Shown: piece by piece, positions 34,301-44,362 of the stretch | How the letters are laid out: every line of letters starts with the position of its first letter | Position numbering within the stretch: the stretch's first letter is position 1 | Origin: JAICMB01 sp035295125 | GTDB taxonomy: Bacteria; Acidobacteriota; Terriglobia; Bryobacterales; Bryobacteraceae | Assembly: GCA_035295125.1 (NCBI GenBank) | Contig: DATGJP010000095.1 | Location: forward strand, 1 to 64,000 | Length of the DNA stretch: 64,000 nt | Direction of reading: 5' to 3' | Program-made: the position numbers and the translations under genes | Notes under the pieces: generated by a model | The model's input: the letters and a program-made list of their open reading frames with translations, nothing else | Database searches by the model: none | What the model was told of the DNA's origin: nothing

Positions 34301-34524
34301 ACCAGCGTGGTGAGGACGCGTTCGTAGACAGTCGTGATGCGCCCTTCCATTTCTTCGGGATTTAAGCCGGTATAGGTCCACGAGACGGCAATCACCGGAA
34401 TATTGATATCGGGGAAGATGTCCGCCGGCATGCGCAGGATCATGACCGGACTGATGATCAGAATCAATAAGGCCAGAACGATGAACGTATAAGGCCTATT
34501 TAATGCAACTTTGATGATCCACAC
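31342..34524 (-). CDS. RND efflux pump permease (AcrB/MexF-like)
   Basis: The 1060-residue protein has the duplicated RND architecture with twelve transmembrane segments and two large periplasmic loops. It starts MWIIKVALNRPYTFIVLALLI. VGILVDDATVTIENIERYL is the charged motif of TM4 used in proton transfer, and GVATANSILVVAFAKDRL is its counterpart in the second half. Such pumps export drugs, dyes or solvents by proton antiport. It begins the operon pump-adaptor-channel. A LysR regulator is divergent with 101 bases between them, and the operator-like palindrome there fits regulation of this operon. Confidence 0.95.
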   Translation of the reverse strand: MWIIKVALNRPYTFIVLALLILIISPVMILRMPADIFPDINIPVIAVSWTYTGLNPEEMEGRITTVYERVLTTLVDNIQHIESTTVNGAAVVKIFLQPGASLDTANAQVTAASQTILRQLPAGTQPPLIINFSASSVPILQLALSGNGLTESQLNDIALNFLRTQLVTVPGAAVPFPYGGKQRQVMVSLNPQLLQAKGIAPADVVAAVNAQNLVLPSGTAKIDQFEYDVDLNAAPRTVAELNDLPVKVANGATIYLRDVAQVSDGFAPQTNVVRQDGKRSALVTVLKAGNASTIDVVNGIRKLLPRIQTTLPPELKIQPLGDQSIFVRAAVNGVIREAIIAACLTGLMILIFLGSWRSTLIIAISIPLSILSSVVVLGLLHETINVMTLGGLALAVGILVDDATVTIENIERYLESGMDLRQAIYQGAGQIAVPALVSTLCICIVFLPMFFLSGVARYLFVPLAEAVIFAMIASYILSRTLVPTLAMYLLRVRHPNRESRNPLVWFQRTFERAFDRLRLAYQLLLTTLVYRRVAFVTIFLALCASTFFLVPWLGQDFFPNTDAGEFILHLRAKTGTRIEETAKLCDFVEDSVRREIPRSEVSSILDNMGFPVSQLNFMRSTNGLIGNADADIFVSLGEQHHPTAAYIRDLRKKLPQEFPGVTFYFLPADIVTQILNFGLPAPVDIQIDGANVDANRVVADHILEQMRHVPGVVDARMQQNFDYPKFHIAVDRTKAAEGGYSPRDVANSLLVSLSGSFQVTPTFFLNWQNGVSYNLVEQTPQYAIQSLQDLQNIPINAPAAPRPEILADVASISRSNEMAVLNHYNIRRVVDLYAAVQDRDLGAAGRDISRIVDANRKSLPRGSFITVRGQLDTMRTSYIGLLAGLGFAIVLVYLLIVVNFQSWLDPFVIITALPAALAGIVLFLFLTRTTLSVPALMGSIMCMGVATANSILVVAFAKDRLAEHGDALEAAIEAGATRFRPVLMTALAMIIGMIPMALGLGEGGEQNAPLGRAVIGGLICATLATLAFVPAVFAIVHGSRVREFTKTAEEEDAPINRRTS

Positions 34525-34597
34525 GTCGTAGATCCTCTCTACTGAGCGTTTAGATGGGTGAAATGGCGCAAGGAATCACAGTTAATTCAGCGAAGAG

Positions 34598-34616
34598 CTA
34601 TCGGAGAAACCGATAG
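34598..34616. promoter_or_regulatory. LysR-type operator palindrome
   Basis: CTATCGG (34598-34604) and CCGATAG (34610-34616) form a perfect inverted repeat around AGAAA. The core fits the T-N11-A pattern of LysR-family binding sites. It lies between the RND operon and lysR, nine bases before the lysR start, so it could control both directions and repress its own gene. Confidence 0.65.
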
Positions 34617-34625
34617 ACTTGTAAC

Positions 34626-35549
34626 ATGGACCTGCGTCACCTCCGCTACTTCTGCGCCGTCGCGGAATATCAGGGATTCAGCCGCAGTGCGCGGGCGCTG
34701 CACGTATCGCAATCGGCCATCAGCGAACAAATCTCGGATCTGGAGCGAGAGCTTGGCGTCGCACTGCTGGTGCGCGGACGCCAAAAGACACAGCTCACGC
34801 TGCAGGGTGAGGTTTTTGTCCAGGAGGCGAAAAAGTTGCTGGCGGCGGCGGATCACGCGGTGGAAACGGTGCGAAGATCGGCGCGGGGTGAGATCGGGAC
34901 ACTGAACATCGGGTTCTTCAACGGAGGAACCGGTCCGGATGTGCCGTCGATTATCAAAGATTTCCGCCGGCTGCATCCGGGCGTTCGTGTTGGCGTTGTG
35001 GACATACTGCCCGGGCTGCAATCGAACGCCTTGACGGATGGAACGCTGGATGTGGGATTTACACGGCCGCTCGAAACGCCTTTCGATCAGCTTCTTCGCT
35101 CGGAGCTCTTGTATCTCGATCCCCTGGTCGCGGTGTTTCCCAAGGATCATCCGTGCGCGCCAGGGCCGGTGAATTTGAAAACACTATCTCGAGAGCGATT
35201 CGTACTTGTGGCGCGCGAATCGTCTCCGTCGTTGTTCGGGAGAATCCTGGCATTGTGTTCGGAGGCCGGATTCTCGCCGCACATCGTGAGCACGGGCGCG
35301 GCTTGGGCCAGCGTGGCCCTGCTTGTGGAAGCGGGCGAAGGAATCGCCATTCTGCCGAGCAACCTGCAGCACGGCGCATCCAGAAACCTGGCGTTTTGCC
35401 GGCTGACAAATCCGCGCGCGACGATTGGCCTCGTGATGGCGTGGTCACGTCAGCGGGAAGGTCCCGTGCTGCACTCGTTCCTCAGCCTGGTTCGCGGCTA
35501 TAAGAGCTGGCCGCGAATCGACGGCGGGGCGGGCCGGCCGAAGAAGTAG
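34626..35549 (+). CDS. LysR-family transcriptional regulator
   Basis: The 307-residue protein has the LysR winged helix at about 1-60 (MDLRHLRYFCAVAEYQGFSR, then SQSAISEQISDLERELGVALLVR) and a substrate-binding domain from about 88 to 295 (LNIGFFNGGTGPDVPSIIKDF). It binds DNA and a small effector in the cytoplasm. Its gene is divergent from an RND efflux operon, the standard layout for a local regulator, and has a palindromic operator-like site just upstream. The effector is probably a pump substrate, by inference. Confidence 0.93.
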   Translation: MDLRHLRYFCAVAEYQGFSRSARALHVSQSAISEQISDLERELGVALLVRGRQKTQLTLQGEVFVQEAKKLLAAADHAVETVRRSARGEIGTLNIGFFNGGTGPDVPSIIKDFRRLHPGVRVGVVDILPGLQSNALTDGTLDVGFTRPLETPFDQLLRSELLYLDPLVAVFPKDHPCAPGPVNLKTLSRERFVLVARESSPSLFGRILALCSEAGFSPHIVSTGAAWASVALLVEAGEGIAILPSNLQHGASRNLAFCRLTNPRATIGLVMAWSRQREGPVLHSFLSLVRGYKSWPRIDGGAGRPKK

Positions 35550-35558
35550 AAAGGCAAT

Positions 35559-37052
35559 ATGATGGGCACAAGCATGAATAGACGACGGATGTTGTCTGAG
35601 TGCGCCGGGGGGTTTGCCCTGGCGGCTCTGGCGCCACGTTTCGCGTCCGCGTTCCAGACGCCGAGTCCGCAGCCTCTTGAAGACAGCCGCTATGGGCTGG
35701 TGGTCACGACCGAGTCCAATCCCTGGCGACAGGGGGCGATCTTAAAACCCGCGTTCAGTTTTGAGATGCTCAACCTCAATATCGAGCCGGAGAAAACGCT
35801 TCCGACCGGGGCAGCTATCGACGGATTCGGCGCCTGCTTCAACGAACTCGGCTGGACGTCGCTTCAGGCGCTCGGGGAGGCGGATCGCGAGAGCGTGTTG
35901 CGGGAGTTCTTCGATCCCGCAGCGGGAGCGCGTTTCACGTATTGCCGGATGCCGATCGGCGCCAACGATTTTGCGACGGAGGCCTACAGCTACGACGAGA
36001 CCGACGGCGATTTCGACCTGAAGCATTTCAGCATCGACCACGACCGTCGGACGCTGATTCCGTTTATTCAGGCGGCGTTGCGGTACCAGCCGAAGCTGCG
36101 ATTGTGGGCTTCGCCATGGAGTCCACCAAGCTGGATGAAGCGCAATCACTTTTACGCCGAGTCGAAGGCCTATCCGGGGCAGAAGGACAACGGCATCCGC
36201 CCGGACCAGGTGGGGCACGAAGGCGAGGATATGTTCATTCAGGACCCGCGCTACTTCGCAGCGTACGCTCGCTACTTCGGGCGCTTCATCGACGCTTATC
36301 AGGCCGAAGGAATCCGTGTCGGCATGGTGATGCCTCAGAACGAGTTCAACTCGGCGCAGAATTTCCCTAGCTGCACCTGGACGCCTGAGGCGCTTGCCCG
36401 CTTCCTGCACGACCTGGGTCCTGAGATGCAAAAACGCGGCGTCGATGTATTCTTTGGAACGCTCGAACGCGGCAATCCGAGAATGCTCGAAACCGTCATG
36501 GCGGACAAGGAGGCTGCTCGCTTCGTCAAGGGTGTCGGTGCGCAGTGGGCGGGAAAGAATGCCCTGCCGGCGATCCATGTCAAGTATCCCGGTCTAGTGA
36601 TCTATCAATCCGAGCAGGAGTGCGGATTCGGCGAGAATAGCTGGGCGTACGCCGGTTATTGCTGGCACTTGATGAAGCATTACTTTCGAAGCGGCGCGAC
36701 GGCGTACATGTACTGGAACATCTCCACCGCGAAGGGCGGCATGAGCACCTGGGGGTGGCCGCAGAACTCGCTGGTCAGCGTGGATCGGGCTGCGAAAACA
36801 TTCCATTACAATCACGATTATTACCTGCTTAAACATGTCTCGCATTTTGTCGAGGTTGGTGCTCGCAGTTTGGCGGTGAGTGGGACTTGTGACGATGCGT
36901 TGGCCTTCAGGAATCCGGATGGCGGGTGTGTGGTGGTGGTGCGAAATGAGCTATCGCATCCGCAGTTGGTACAAGTGCAGGTGGGTGAGCGAGCTGTGGC
37001 GATCAACCTGCCGGCGGACTCGATCGGGACCCTGACGGTGAAAGCGGGCTAG
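35559..37052 (+). CDS. Secreted glycoside hydrolase, GH30 family
   Basis: The 497-residue protein has a Tat-like signal peptide (NRRRMLSECAGGFALAALAP). It matches the GH30 glucosylceramidase-like fold: GFGACFNELGW near 85-95, LWASPWSPPSWMK, the acid/base Glu262 in MVMPQNEFNS and the nucleophile Glu352 in IYQSEQECG. A small C-terminal beta domain follows. GH30 enzymes cleave beta-linked glucosides, glucans or xylans; the exact linkage is not clear. It should act in the periplasm or outside the cell. It precedes a sugar-type symporter by about 130 bases and forms part of a beta-glucan cluster. Confidence 0.9.
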   Translation: MMGTSMNRRRMLSECAGGFALAALAPRFASAFQTPSPQPLEDSRYGLVVTTESNPWRQGAILKPAFSFEMLNLNIEPEKTLPTGAAIDGFGACFNELGWTSLQALGEADRESVLREFFDPAAGARFTYCRMPIGANDFATEAYSYDETDGDFDLKHFSIDHDRRTLIPFIQAALRYQPKLRLWASPWSPPSWMKRNHFYAESKAYPGQKDNGIRPDQVGHEGEDMFIQDPRYFAAYARYFGRFIDAYQAEGIRVGMVMPQNEFNSAQNFPSCTWTPEALARFLHDLGPEMQKRGVDVFFGTLERGNPRMLETVMADKEAARFVKGVGAQWAGKNALPAIHVKYPGLVIYQSEQECGFGENSWAYAGYCWHLMKHYFRSGATAYMYWNISTAKGGMSTWGWPQNSLVSVDRAAKTFHYNHDYYLLKHVSHFVEVGARSLAVSGTCDDALAFRNPDGGCVVVVRNELSHPQLVQVQVGERAVAINLPADSIGTLTVKAG

Positions 37053-37053
37053 C

Positions 37054-37075
37054 GGGCAGGCGAAACCGCCTGCCC
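37054..37075. repeat. Dispersed palindrome at the end of the GH30 gene
   Basis: GGGCAGGCG (37054-37062) and CGCCTGCCC (37067-37075) are perfect complements around AAAC. The same core GCAGGCG/CGCCTGC occurs at 9869-9886 and 62911-62928. It lies one base after the stop codon and could act as transcription end. Confidence 0.75.
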
Positions 37076-37140
37076 CACCTTTGATATAGTGTTGCTGGAG
37101 CACTCCCGGCGGCGCTCTCCAAATCACGTGCAACTGTCGC

Positions 37141-37161
37141 GTCCCGTGATCTCCGGGACGT
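37141..37161. repeat. Hairpin upstream of the symporter gene
   Basis: CGTCCCG and CGGGACG are perfect seven-base arms around a seven-base loop. It lies about 26 bases before the GTG start. It could be a leader hairpin or a remnant repeat. Confidence 0.4.
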
Positions 37162-37186
37162 CGTTTGCGCAAAATGGAGGCGCATT

Positions 37187-39031
37187 GTGAGGCTTCATCC
37201 CGTAGACATAGCGATTATCTTCGCATTTCTATTCACTTCCGTCCTGGTCGGCTACTGGGTTTCGCATCGCGCATCACGCGACACCAAGGCCTATTTTCTG
37301 GGCGGCAACACTCTTCCCTGGTATGTCCTGGGCGTGTCAAACGCGTCGGGTATGTTCGATATCGCCGGCACCATGTGGCTGGTTTACCTGCTCTTCATTT
37401 ACGGCATGAAGAGCGTGTGGATTCCATGGTTGTGGCCGGTATTTAATCAGATTTTCCTGATGGTGTACTTATCCGGGTGGTTGCGGCGTTCAAATGTGAT
37501 GACCGGCGCGGAGTGGATTCAGACACGATTCGGCAAAGGCCGCGGCGCGCAACTCTCACATCTTATCGTGGTGATTTACGCCCTGGTCAGCGTGATCGGG
37601 TTCCTGACATACGGCTTCAAGGGAATCGGCAAGTTTGCCGTCGACTTCCTGCCATGGGGGCTCAGCGCGAATCAATATGCATTGATTTTGATGGGCATCA
37701 CGACTTTCTATGTGGTGAAGGGCGGGATGTTCAGTGTCGTGATTACCGAGGTTTTGCAATTCGCAATTCTTTCCGTCGCTTCGATCGCCATCGGAATCAT
37801 CGCGATCTCGCGTGTTCCGGCCGAGACGCTCGCGCGCGTGATCCCGGCGGGATGGGACCAGATATTTTTCGGCTGGCACCTGAATCTCGACTGGTCGCAA
37901 CTGATCGCGGCGGCGAACTCGCGAATCGAGCAGGACGGCTATTCATTGTTTGGGATCTTCTTCATGATGATGCTGTTCAAGGGCATCCTGATCAGCGCTG
38001 CCGGTCCGGCGCCGAACTATGACATGCAGCGCATTCTGTCCACAAAGAATCCGCGAGAGGCCTGCATGATGAGCGCGGTTGTGAACGTGGTGTTGAACGT
38101 ACCGCGTTATTTCATGATTGCCGGCCTGACCATCCTTGCTCTTGTGTTCTTCAGCGGTCAGATCCGTTCCATGGGCACGAACATGGATTTCGAAATGGTG
38201 CTGCCGGAAGCGCTCAGCAGGTTTGTGCCGGCCGGGTTGCTTGGCCTTCTCATGGCGGGATTGCTGGCCGCCTTCATGTCGAACTTCGCCGCGACAGTGA
38301 ACGCCGCACCCCCGTATCTGGTTAATGACATTTACCGCCGCTACATCAATCCGCATGCAAGCGAGCGGACATATGTGCGAATGAGTTATCTCGCCTCGTT
38401 CGGAGTGGTGGTTCTGGGTATCTCATTCGGCTGGTTTGTGCACTCCATTGACACGGTGATCAAGTGGATCGTGTCAGCTCTATGGGGCGGCTACACGGCT
38501 TCGAATGTTCTGAAGTGGTATTGGTGGCGATTCAACGGATTTGGCTATTTCTGGGGGATGGTGACAGGGATTGCCGCGTCGATGATCGTTCCTCTGGCGC
38601 TGCCGAACGTCTCGGCGTTGAATTCGTTTCCTATTATTTTGGTGATTTCACTGATCGGGAGTTTCGTCGGGACTATGATGACGCCCGCGGAAGACGAGAC
38701 GGTGCTGAAGGATTTCTACCGGCGCGTTCGCCCCTGGGGTTTCTGGGGACCGATCCGCGAGAAGGTGATGCGGGAGCATCCTTCATTTCAGCCCAACCCC
38801 GATTTCTGGCGCGACATGTTCAACATTGTTGTCGGCGTCGCGTGGCAGACCAGCCTGGTCGCTCTACCTGTCTATGTCGTAATCCGGCGAATGGACAATG
38901 CGGCTATTGCGCTGGGAGTTGTTCTGGTTACTTCGACGATCCTGAAGTTCACGTGGTATGACCATTTGAAGACGATGGAGGCTCAGGAAATGCGCCCGGC
39001 GCCGGTCGTGACGCCTAGCCGGGCGGCATAA
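37187..39031 (+). CDS. Sodium:solute symporter (SSS family)
   Basis: The 614-residue protein starts with GTG 37187, preceded by GGAGG eight bases upstream. About 13-14 hydrophobic helices are visible (IAIIFAFLFTSVLVGYWVSH, WYVLGVSNASGMFDIAGTM and others). RASRDTKAYFLGGNTLPWY is the typical SSS N-terminal motif, and AGLLAAFMSNFAATVNA fits the sodium site helix. Such proteins import sugars or organic acids with Na+ across the inner membrane. Placed between GH30 and a phosphorylase, uptake of a glucan-derived sugar is likely but not proven. Confidence 0.92.
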   Translation: MRLHPVDIAIIFAFLFTSVLVGYWVSHRASRDTKAYFLGGNTLPWYVLGVSNASGMFDIAGTMWLVYLLFIYGMKSVWIPWLWPVFNQIFLMVYLSGWLRRSNVMTGAEWIQTRFGKGRGAQLSHLIVVIYALVSVIGFLTYGFKGIGKFAVDFLPWGLSANQYALILMGITTFYVVKGGMFSVVITEVLQFAILSVASIAIGIIAISRVPAETLARVIPAGWDQIFFGWHLNLDWSQLIAAANSRIEQDGYSLFGIFFMMMLFKGILISAAGPAPNYDMQRILSTKNPREACMMSAVVNVVLNVPRYFMIAGLTILALVFFSGQIRSMGTNMDFEMVLPEALSRFVPAGLLGLLMAGLLAAFMSNFAATVNAAPPYLVNDIYRRYINPHASERTYVRMSYLASFGVVVLGISFGWFVHSIDTVIKWIVSALWGGYTASNVLKWYWWRFNGFGYFWGMVTGIAASMIVPLALPNVSALNSFPIILVISLIGSFVGTMMTPAEDETVLKDFYRRVRPWGFWGPIREKVMREHPSFQPNPDFWRDMFNIVVGVAWQTSLVALPVYVVIRRMDNAAIALGVVLVTSTILKFTWYDHLKTMEAQEMRPAPVVTPSRAA

Positions 39032-39064
39032 TGAGTGTTTCAGAAGCGATTAGCGATTCGCTTT

Positions 39065-39112
39065 CAGCGATCAGCTTTCAGCCAAACCGCGCGGGTTGAA
39101 AGCTGACCGCTG
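39065..39112. repeat. Inverted repeat between convergent genes
   Basis: A 19-base arm at 39065-39083 (CAGCGATCAGCTTTCAGCC) pairs with 39094-39112 with two mismatches. It lies between the stops of the symporter and the aldo/keto reductase, so it may form a bidirectional terminator. Such AGCTTTCAGC repeats recur in acidobacterial genomes as far as I recall. Confidence 0.6.
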
Positions 39113-39150
39113 ATTGCGATGGGTATGTGTGAGCGAGTTTCAGAAATGGC

Positions 39151-40137
<987 letters not shown>

Positions 40138-40150
40138 AACGGTCTCCTCA

Positions 40151-42595
40151 CTATTCGATGGTCGCCTGGATACGGACTTCGGCTTGGCCTTGGGGCGGCA
40201 GAGGTACAAGGTTGCCGTCGTGGGCCTGTCCCTCAACAGTGAGCGTAACGCGATTGCCGGGTCCGCTTCGGTGGATGGTGATGTCGAAGCGCACGCCGCG
40301 GAAAAGACGGACTACGTGGAACCCTGCCCAGCGCTCGGGAATCACCGGCGCCACGCGGAGTCCGCCATATTCCGGCCGGATGCCAAGGATCCATTGCGTG
40401 ATGGCATAGTAGTTCCACGCGGCGGTTCCGGTCAGCCACGAGTTCTTCGCTTCACCATGGGTTGGCGCGTCGCGGCCGGCGATCATTTGCGCGTAGACGT
40501 AGGGCTCGCAGCGATGCACATCACTGATCGCCTCGCGCGCCGAAGGATTGATGCGCGAGTAGTAATCGTGCGCGAAGTCGCCGCTGCCTGCCATCGCCTC
40601 CGCGATGATCACCCAGGGGTTGTTGTGGCAGAAGATACCGGCGTTTTCCTTGTAGCCGGGCGGGTACGAGGAGATCTCGCCGAGATGCAGGTAGTAGCGC
40701 GAAAAGGCCGGCTGCTGGAGCATGATTCCATGCGGAGTCGCGAGATGCTTGCGGACCGAATCGAGGGCACGGCGCGCGCGGCCATCCTCGAGGCCGACGC
40801 CGGCCAGTACACAAAACCCTTGCGTCTCGATGAAGATTTTTCCCTCGGCGCACTCTTTCGAGCCGACCTTGTTGCCGAAATCGTCGTAGGCGCGGATGAA
40901 CCAGTCGCCATCCCAACCGTGCTCGCGAATGGTCTGCTCCATGCCTGCGACTTCCGCAAGGTATGCAGCGAACTGATCGGCGTCGCCACGATGCTTCGCG
41001 ATATCCGCCAGTTCCTTGCCGGCCAATACGAATAAGCCGGCGATGAAGACCGACTCGGCCACCGCGCCTTCCTTGTTCGTCGTGGTTTGGAACGATTGCC
41101 CGGGCGTATCGGAAAAGCAATTCAAGTTGAGGCAGTCGTTCCAATCCGCGCGGCCGATTAACGGAAGCCGGTGCGGGCCCAGGCGATCGAGGGTGTAGCG
41201 GAAGCTGCGCTGGAGATGTTCATAAAGCGGTTGCTCGGAACCCGGCTCATTGTCGTAGGGCACGGGATGATCGAGGATCGTCCAATCGCCAGTTTCCTTG
41301 AGGTAGGCAGCAACGCCCAGAATGAGCCAATGCGGGTCGTCGTTGAAGCCGCTGCCGACGTCGTTATTACCCTTCTTCGTCAGGGGCTGGTATTGATGGT
41401 AGGCTCCTCCGCTCGGCAGTTGCGTCGCGGCGAGATCGAGTATTCGCTCGCGCGCGCGATCGGGAATCATGTGTACGAATCCGAGTAGATCCTGGTTCGA
41501 ATCGCGGAAGCCGAGGCCGCGGCCGATGCCGGATTCGAAGAATGACGCTGATCGCGACATGTTGAAAGTCGCCATGCATTGATAGGCGTTCCAGATGTTG
41601 ACCATGCGGTTCGTGTGTACATCGGGAGTGGAAACCTGGTACACGCTCAGCAGGCTGTCCCAATATGTCCGCAGACGCTCGAACTCGCTATCAACATGCG
41701 ACACATCAAGATACTTCGCGATCACCGGCTTTACCGTGCGCTTGTTGACGATCTGCGACTCCGGGGGATCGAATTTGTCATCCTTGGGGTTCTCGTGATA
41801 ACCCAGGGCAAATATGATCGTGCGCCTTTCACCGGGCTGCAGCACGAGCCTCACATGATGTGAGCCCATCGGAGCCCAACCGTGCGCCACGGAGTTCGAC
41901 AACTCGCCCCGTTCCACGGCAAACGGACGATCCCAACCTCGCGCCCTGCCGAGAAACACGTCACGCTGCGTTTCGTAGCCGGCGACTTGCTCCGAACACG
42001 CGAACCACGCAAAATGGTCGCGGCGTTCACGGTATTCGGTCTTGTGATAGATGACGCCGTCTTCGATTTCGACTTCGCCGATGCTGAAATTCCGCTGGAA
42101 ATTCGTGGCATCGTCCTGCGCGTCCCACAAGCAAAACTCAATGGACGAGAAGACAGAGAGGGCTGCGGGCTGCAGGCGGTGGTTTACCAATGTGAGCTGC
42201 CAGATCTCGAGATTCGCGTCCAACGGAACGAAGTACGTGGTGCTCGCATAGATGCCCTGGTAGCGCGATCCGATGGTCGTGTATCCCATGCCGTGGCGGC
42301 ACGTGTAATTCTCGAGATCCCGAGCGGCAGGCTGCCACGAAGGCGACCAGAACTCGCTGGAAGCGTCGTCGTGAAGATAAAGATAGCGGCCGCCATAATC
42401 AAATGGCGCGTTGTTGTAGCGATATCTGGTCAGGCGCCGCAGACGTGCGTCACGGTAGAAAGAATAACCGCCCGACGTGTTTGAAATGATTCCGAAGTAA
42501 GCCTGGCAACCGAGATAATTGATCCATGGCAGGGGTGTGTCCGGTTGCGTGATCACGTATTCGCGATTGGTATCGTCGAAATAGCCGAATTTCAT
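40151..42595 (-). CDS. GH94 cellobiose/cellodextrin phosphorylase-like enzyme
   Basis: The 814-residue protein has the GH94 layout: an N-terminal beta domain (MKFGYFDDTNREYVITQPDTPLPW), a helical linker and an (alpha/alpha)6 barrel. The barrel has GRGLGFRDSNQDLLGFVH, LPLIGRADWNDCLNL (the catalytic acid Asp) and the late phosphate-site motif YAITQWILGIRPEYGGLRVAP. There is no signal peptide, so it works in the cytoplasm. These enzymes split cellobiose or related sugars with phosphate, giving glucose 1-phosphate. The neighbours (AKR, GH9) are on the same strand. Confidence 0.9.
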   Translation of the reverse strand: MKFGYFDDTNREYVITQPDTPLPWINYLGCQAYFGIISNTSGGYSFYRDARLRRLTRYRYNNAPFDYGGRYLYLHDDASSEFWSPSWQPAARDLENYTCRHGMGYTTIGSRYQGIYASTTYFVPLDANLEIWQLTLVNHRLQPAALSVFSSIEFCLWDAQDDATNFQRNFSIGEVEIEDGVIYHKTEYRERRDHFAWFACSEQVAGYETQRDVFLGRARGWDRPFAVERGELSNSVAHGWAPMGSHHVRLVLQPGERRTIIFALGYHENPKDDKFDPPESQIVNKRTVKPVIAKYLDVSHVDSEFERLRTYWDSLLSVYQVSTPDVHTNRMVNIWNAYQCMATFNMSRSASFFESGIGRGLGFRDSNQDLLGFVHMIPDRARERILDLAATQLPSGGAYHQYQPLTKKGNNDVGSGFNDDPHWLILGVAAYLKETGDWTILDHPVPYDNEPGSEQPLYEHLQRSFRYTLDRLGPHRLPLIGRADWNDCLNLNCFSDTPGQSFQTTTNKEGAVAESVFIAGLFVLAGKELADIAKHRGDADQFAAYLAEVAGMEQTIREHGWDGDWFIRAYDDFGNKVGSKECAEGKIFIETQGFCVLAGVGLEDGRARRALDSVRKHLATPHGIMLQQPAFSRYYLHLGEISSYPPGYKENAGIFCHNNPWVIIAEAMAGSGDFAHDYYSRINPSAREAISDVHRCEPYVYAQMIAGRDAPTHGEAKNSWLTGTAAWNYYAITQWILGIRPEYGGLRVAPVIPERWAGFHVVRLFRGVRFDITIHRSGPGNRVTLTVEGQAHDGNLVPLPPQGQAEVRIQATIE

Positions 42596-42643
42596 ATGTA
42601 AGGGCTCGAGGAGTCGGTAACTTCAGGATAGACGGCGCGCCGG

Positions 42644-44362
42644 TTACCTGGCCGACATCACGCCTGCCAGGAGAAACACCAACGACGCCTGCCAGTTTAT
42701 GGCGACTTCATTCGATGCATAAGAATCCTGGTCGTCGACGTACACTTTGGCCGGCGGCAGATCGGGCAGCCTCTGGAGCGCCGCGTCCTGTTTGTGGCTA
42801 TTGGGGCCACCGGAAAGCAGTCCGGGCCACGGCTCCGGATTCGCATCGGCCCCGCTCGGCCTGTGGTGAGGATGCCGGTACGGGTTCGATCCGAGCTGCG
42901 TCACGAACGATAGAGCAAAGGTGTTCCTGCCCAGCAGGTAATGCAGGTCGTCGAGCGCGGACGCCACGTAGCGGCGGTCATTCCTGATCGCATTCGCGAC
43001 CAGCAGGCTCACCGCATAATCGCCTACGATTCCGTTGGAACCCCAGACGTAGTCTTTCGTCGAAAGCGATACGCGATACCCGTTGTGCGTGGTGCGGTCG
43101 ACCAACTTGTCGGCACTCTGCAGGATCGCGGTACGGATATCGTTCAGCGCCGCAGTGTCGTGATGCGAGGCGAGCGCATAAGTCCATAACGCCATGGGCG
43201 CAAGGGAGTTCCAATTCTCCGGCCGGCCGTCAGCCAGTGTCTTCTTGAACTGACCGTACTGCTTGAGGAAGTATTCGTTGTAGCGCGGCTCATGTGTTGT
43301 GCGCCATAGTTCCGCGGCGGCCCACAGCCGCTCGTCGGCACAATTGGAATCGCCGTATGCGCCGGTATTGACTCCGGGCGGATTGGTGTACACCGCGTCC
43401 GGGTTCTTATCCACCCACGCATATGCGCGTTCGGCAGCCCTCAAGGACTTCGTTGCATAACTCCCGTCGAAGGGCTTATACACTCGCCCGGCGATGGCCA
43501 TCACGGCGGCAAAATCGGCAGTCGCACACGATGTCTTGAAGGGTTCCTTACCCGATCCGATCACGTAACTGACCAGCGTGTCCTTCTCCGGCATGACGAA
43601 CCCCGAGAAGTGATCGGACGTTTGCTTGTGCCACACACCTCCGTCCTCATCCTGCATGGTGAGCATCCAGTCGAGATTCCAGCGGATTTCGTTGAGTATG
43701 TCGGGAGTTCCATTGTCCGATTCGGGAATGTCCAGGCTCACGCGACCTATAGAAGGCGCAAACATTTCATAAGTCCACAACAGCGTTCCGGTGGTAATGC
43801 CCGAATTCACGATGTAGCGGCCGTAATCGCCGGCGTCGTGCCACCCGGCCTTGGAGACATGGGCGCCCGATTTCCCCGAGGATGCGTGATAAGAGCCATT
43901 GAGATGGCAGGGTCCATGTTTGTAGCCCGGAAACTCGGCGCCGAGATCCACGGCGGTTCCGCAGCGCTGGCCGTAGAAGGCGCGCATGGCAAGATAGTAG
44001 GCCCGCAGGTAAACGCTGGGGCCGATCTTGAACTCATAGCTTCGCCCCACGCCCGGAACTTCGACGAAGTAAGAGCCAGCCTTATCGAGAGGCGTGAAGT
44101 CCGCGGCTTGGACGCGATCGCCGGAATCGGGGTCGTTGGCAGCTTCGGAGAGCCTTCCTGTGAAGACCGCCTTCTGATCGCTGGCATTTCTAACAACGAA
44201 CTCGGTTGAGTCCGTCCTGGCCGTGACCAACGCGATTTTCGGAAACGCGGGCAGGTAGCCTACCTGATCGACCTTGATGCCCATCGACGTGGGGGTTTCA
44301 ATTGCGGCAGGACCGGCGAAAATCGCCAGAGAGAAGAGGATACAAATGATGATGAGTTTCAT
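42644..44362 (-). CDS. Secreted endoglucanase, GH9 family, with N-terminal Ig-like domain
   Basis: The 572-residue protein has a signal peptide (LIIICILFSLAIFAGPAA). The CelD-type N-terminal Ig-like domain is at about 30-115 (KVDQVGYLPAFPKIALV). The GH9 barrel follows, with GWHDAGDYGRYIVNSGITTG (nucleophile Asp), LLGRNTFALSFVTQLG and YASNEVAINWQASLVF (acid Glu). It cleaves beta-1,4-glucan chains outside the inner membrane. It is 48 bases upstream of the GH94 gene in the same direction, so the pair probably forms an operon with the AKR gene. There is no carbohydrate-binding module. Confidence 0.92.
   Translation of the reverse strand: MKLIIICILFSLAIFAGPAAIETPTSMGIKVDQVGYLPAFPKIALVTARTDSTEFVVRNASDQKAVFTGRLSEAANDPDSGDRVQAADFTPLDKAGSYFVEVPGVGRSYEFKIGPSVYLRAYYLAMRAFYGQRCGTAVDLGAEFPGYKHGPCHLNGSYHASSGKSGAHVSKAGWHDAGDYGRYIVNSGITTGTLLWTYEMFAPSIGRVSLDIPESDNGTPDILNEIRWNLDWMLTMQDEDGGVWHKQTSDHFSGFVMPEKDTLVSYVIGSGKEPFKTSCATADFAAVMAIAGRVYKPFDGSYATKSLRAAERAYAWVDKNPDAVYTNPPGVNTGAYGDSNCADERLWAAAELWRTTHEPRYNEYFLKQYGQFKKTLADGRPENWNSLAPMALWTYALASHHDTAALNDIRTAILQSADKLVDRTTHNGYRVSLSTKDYVWGSNGIVGDYAVSLLVANAIRNDRRYVASALDDLHYLLGRNTFALSFVTQLGSNPYRHPHHRPSGADANPEPWPGLLSGGPNSHKQDAALQRLPDLPPAKVYVDDQDSYASNEVAINWQASLVFLLAGVMSAR

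Noticed and set aside
33247..34365. 372-residue plus-strand open frame
   Set aside because: It is antisense to the RND pump gene and rich in Arg/Asp/Gly as expected from a shadow frame.
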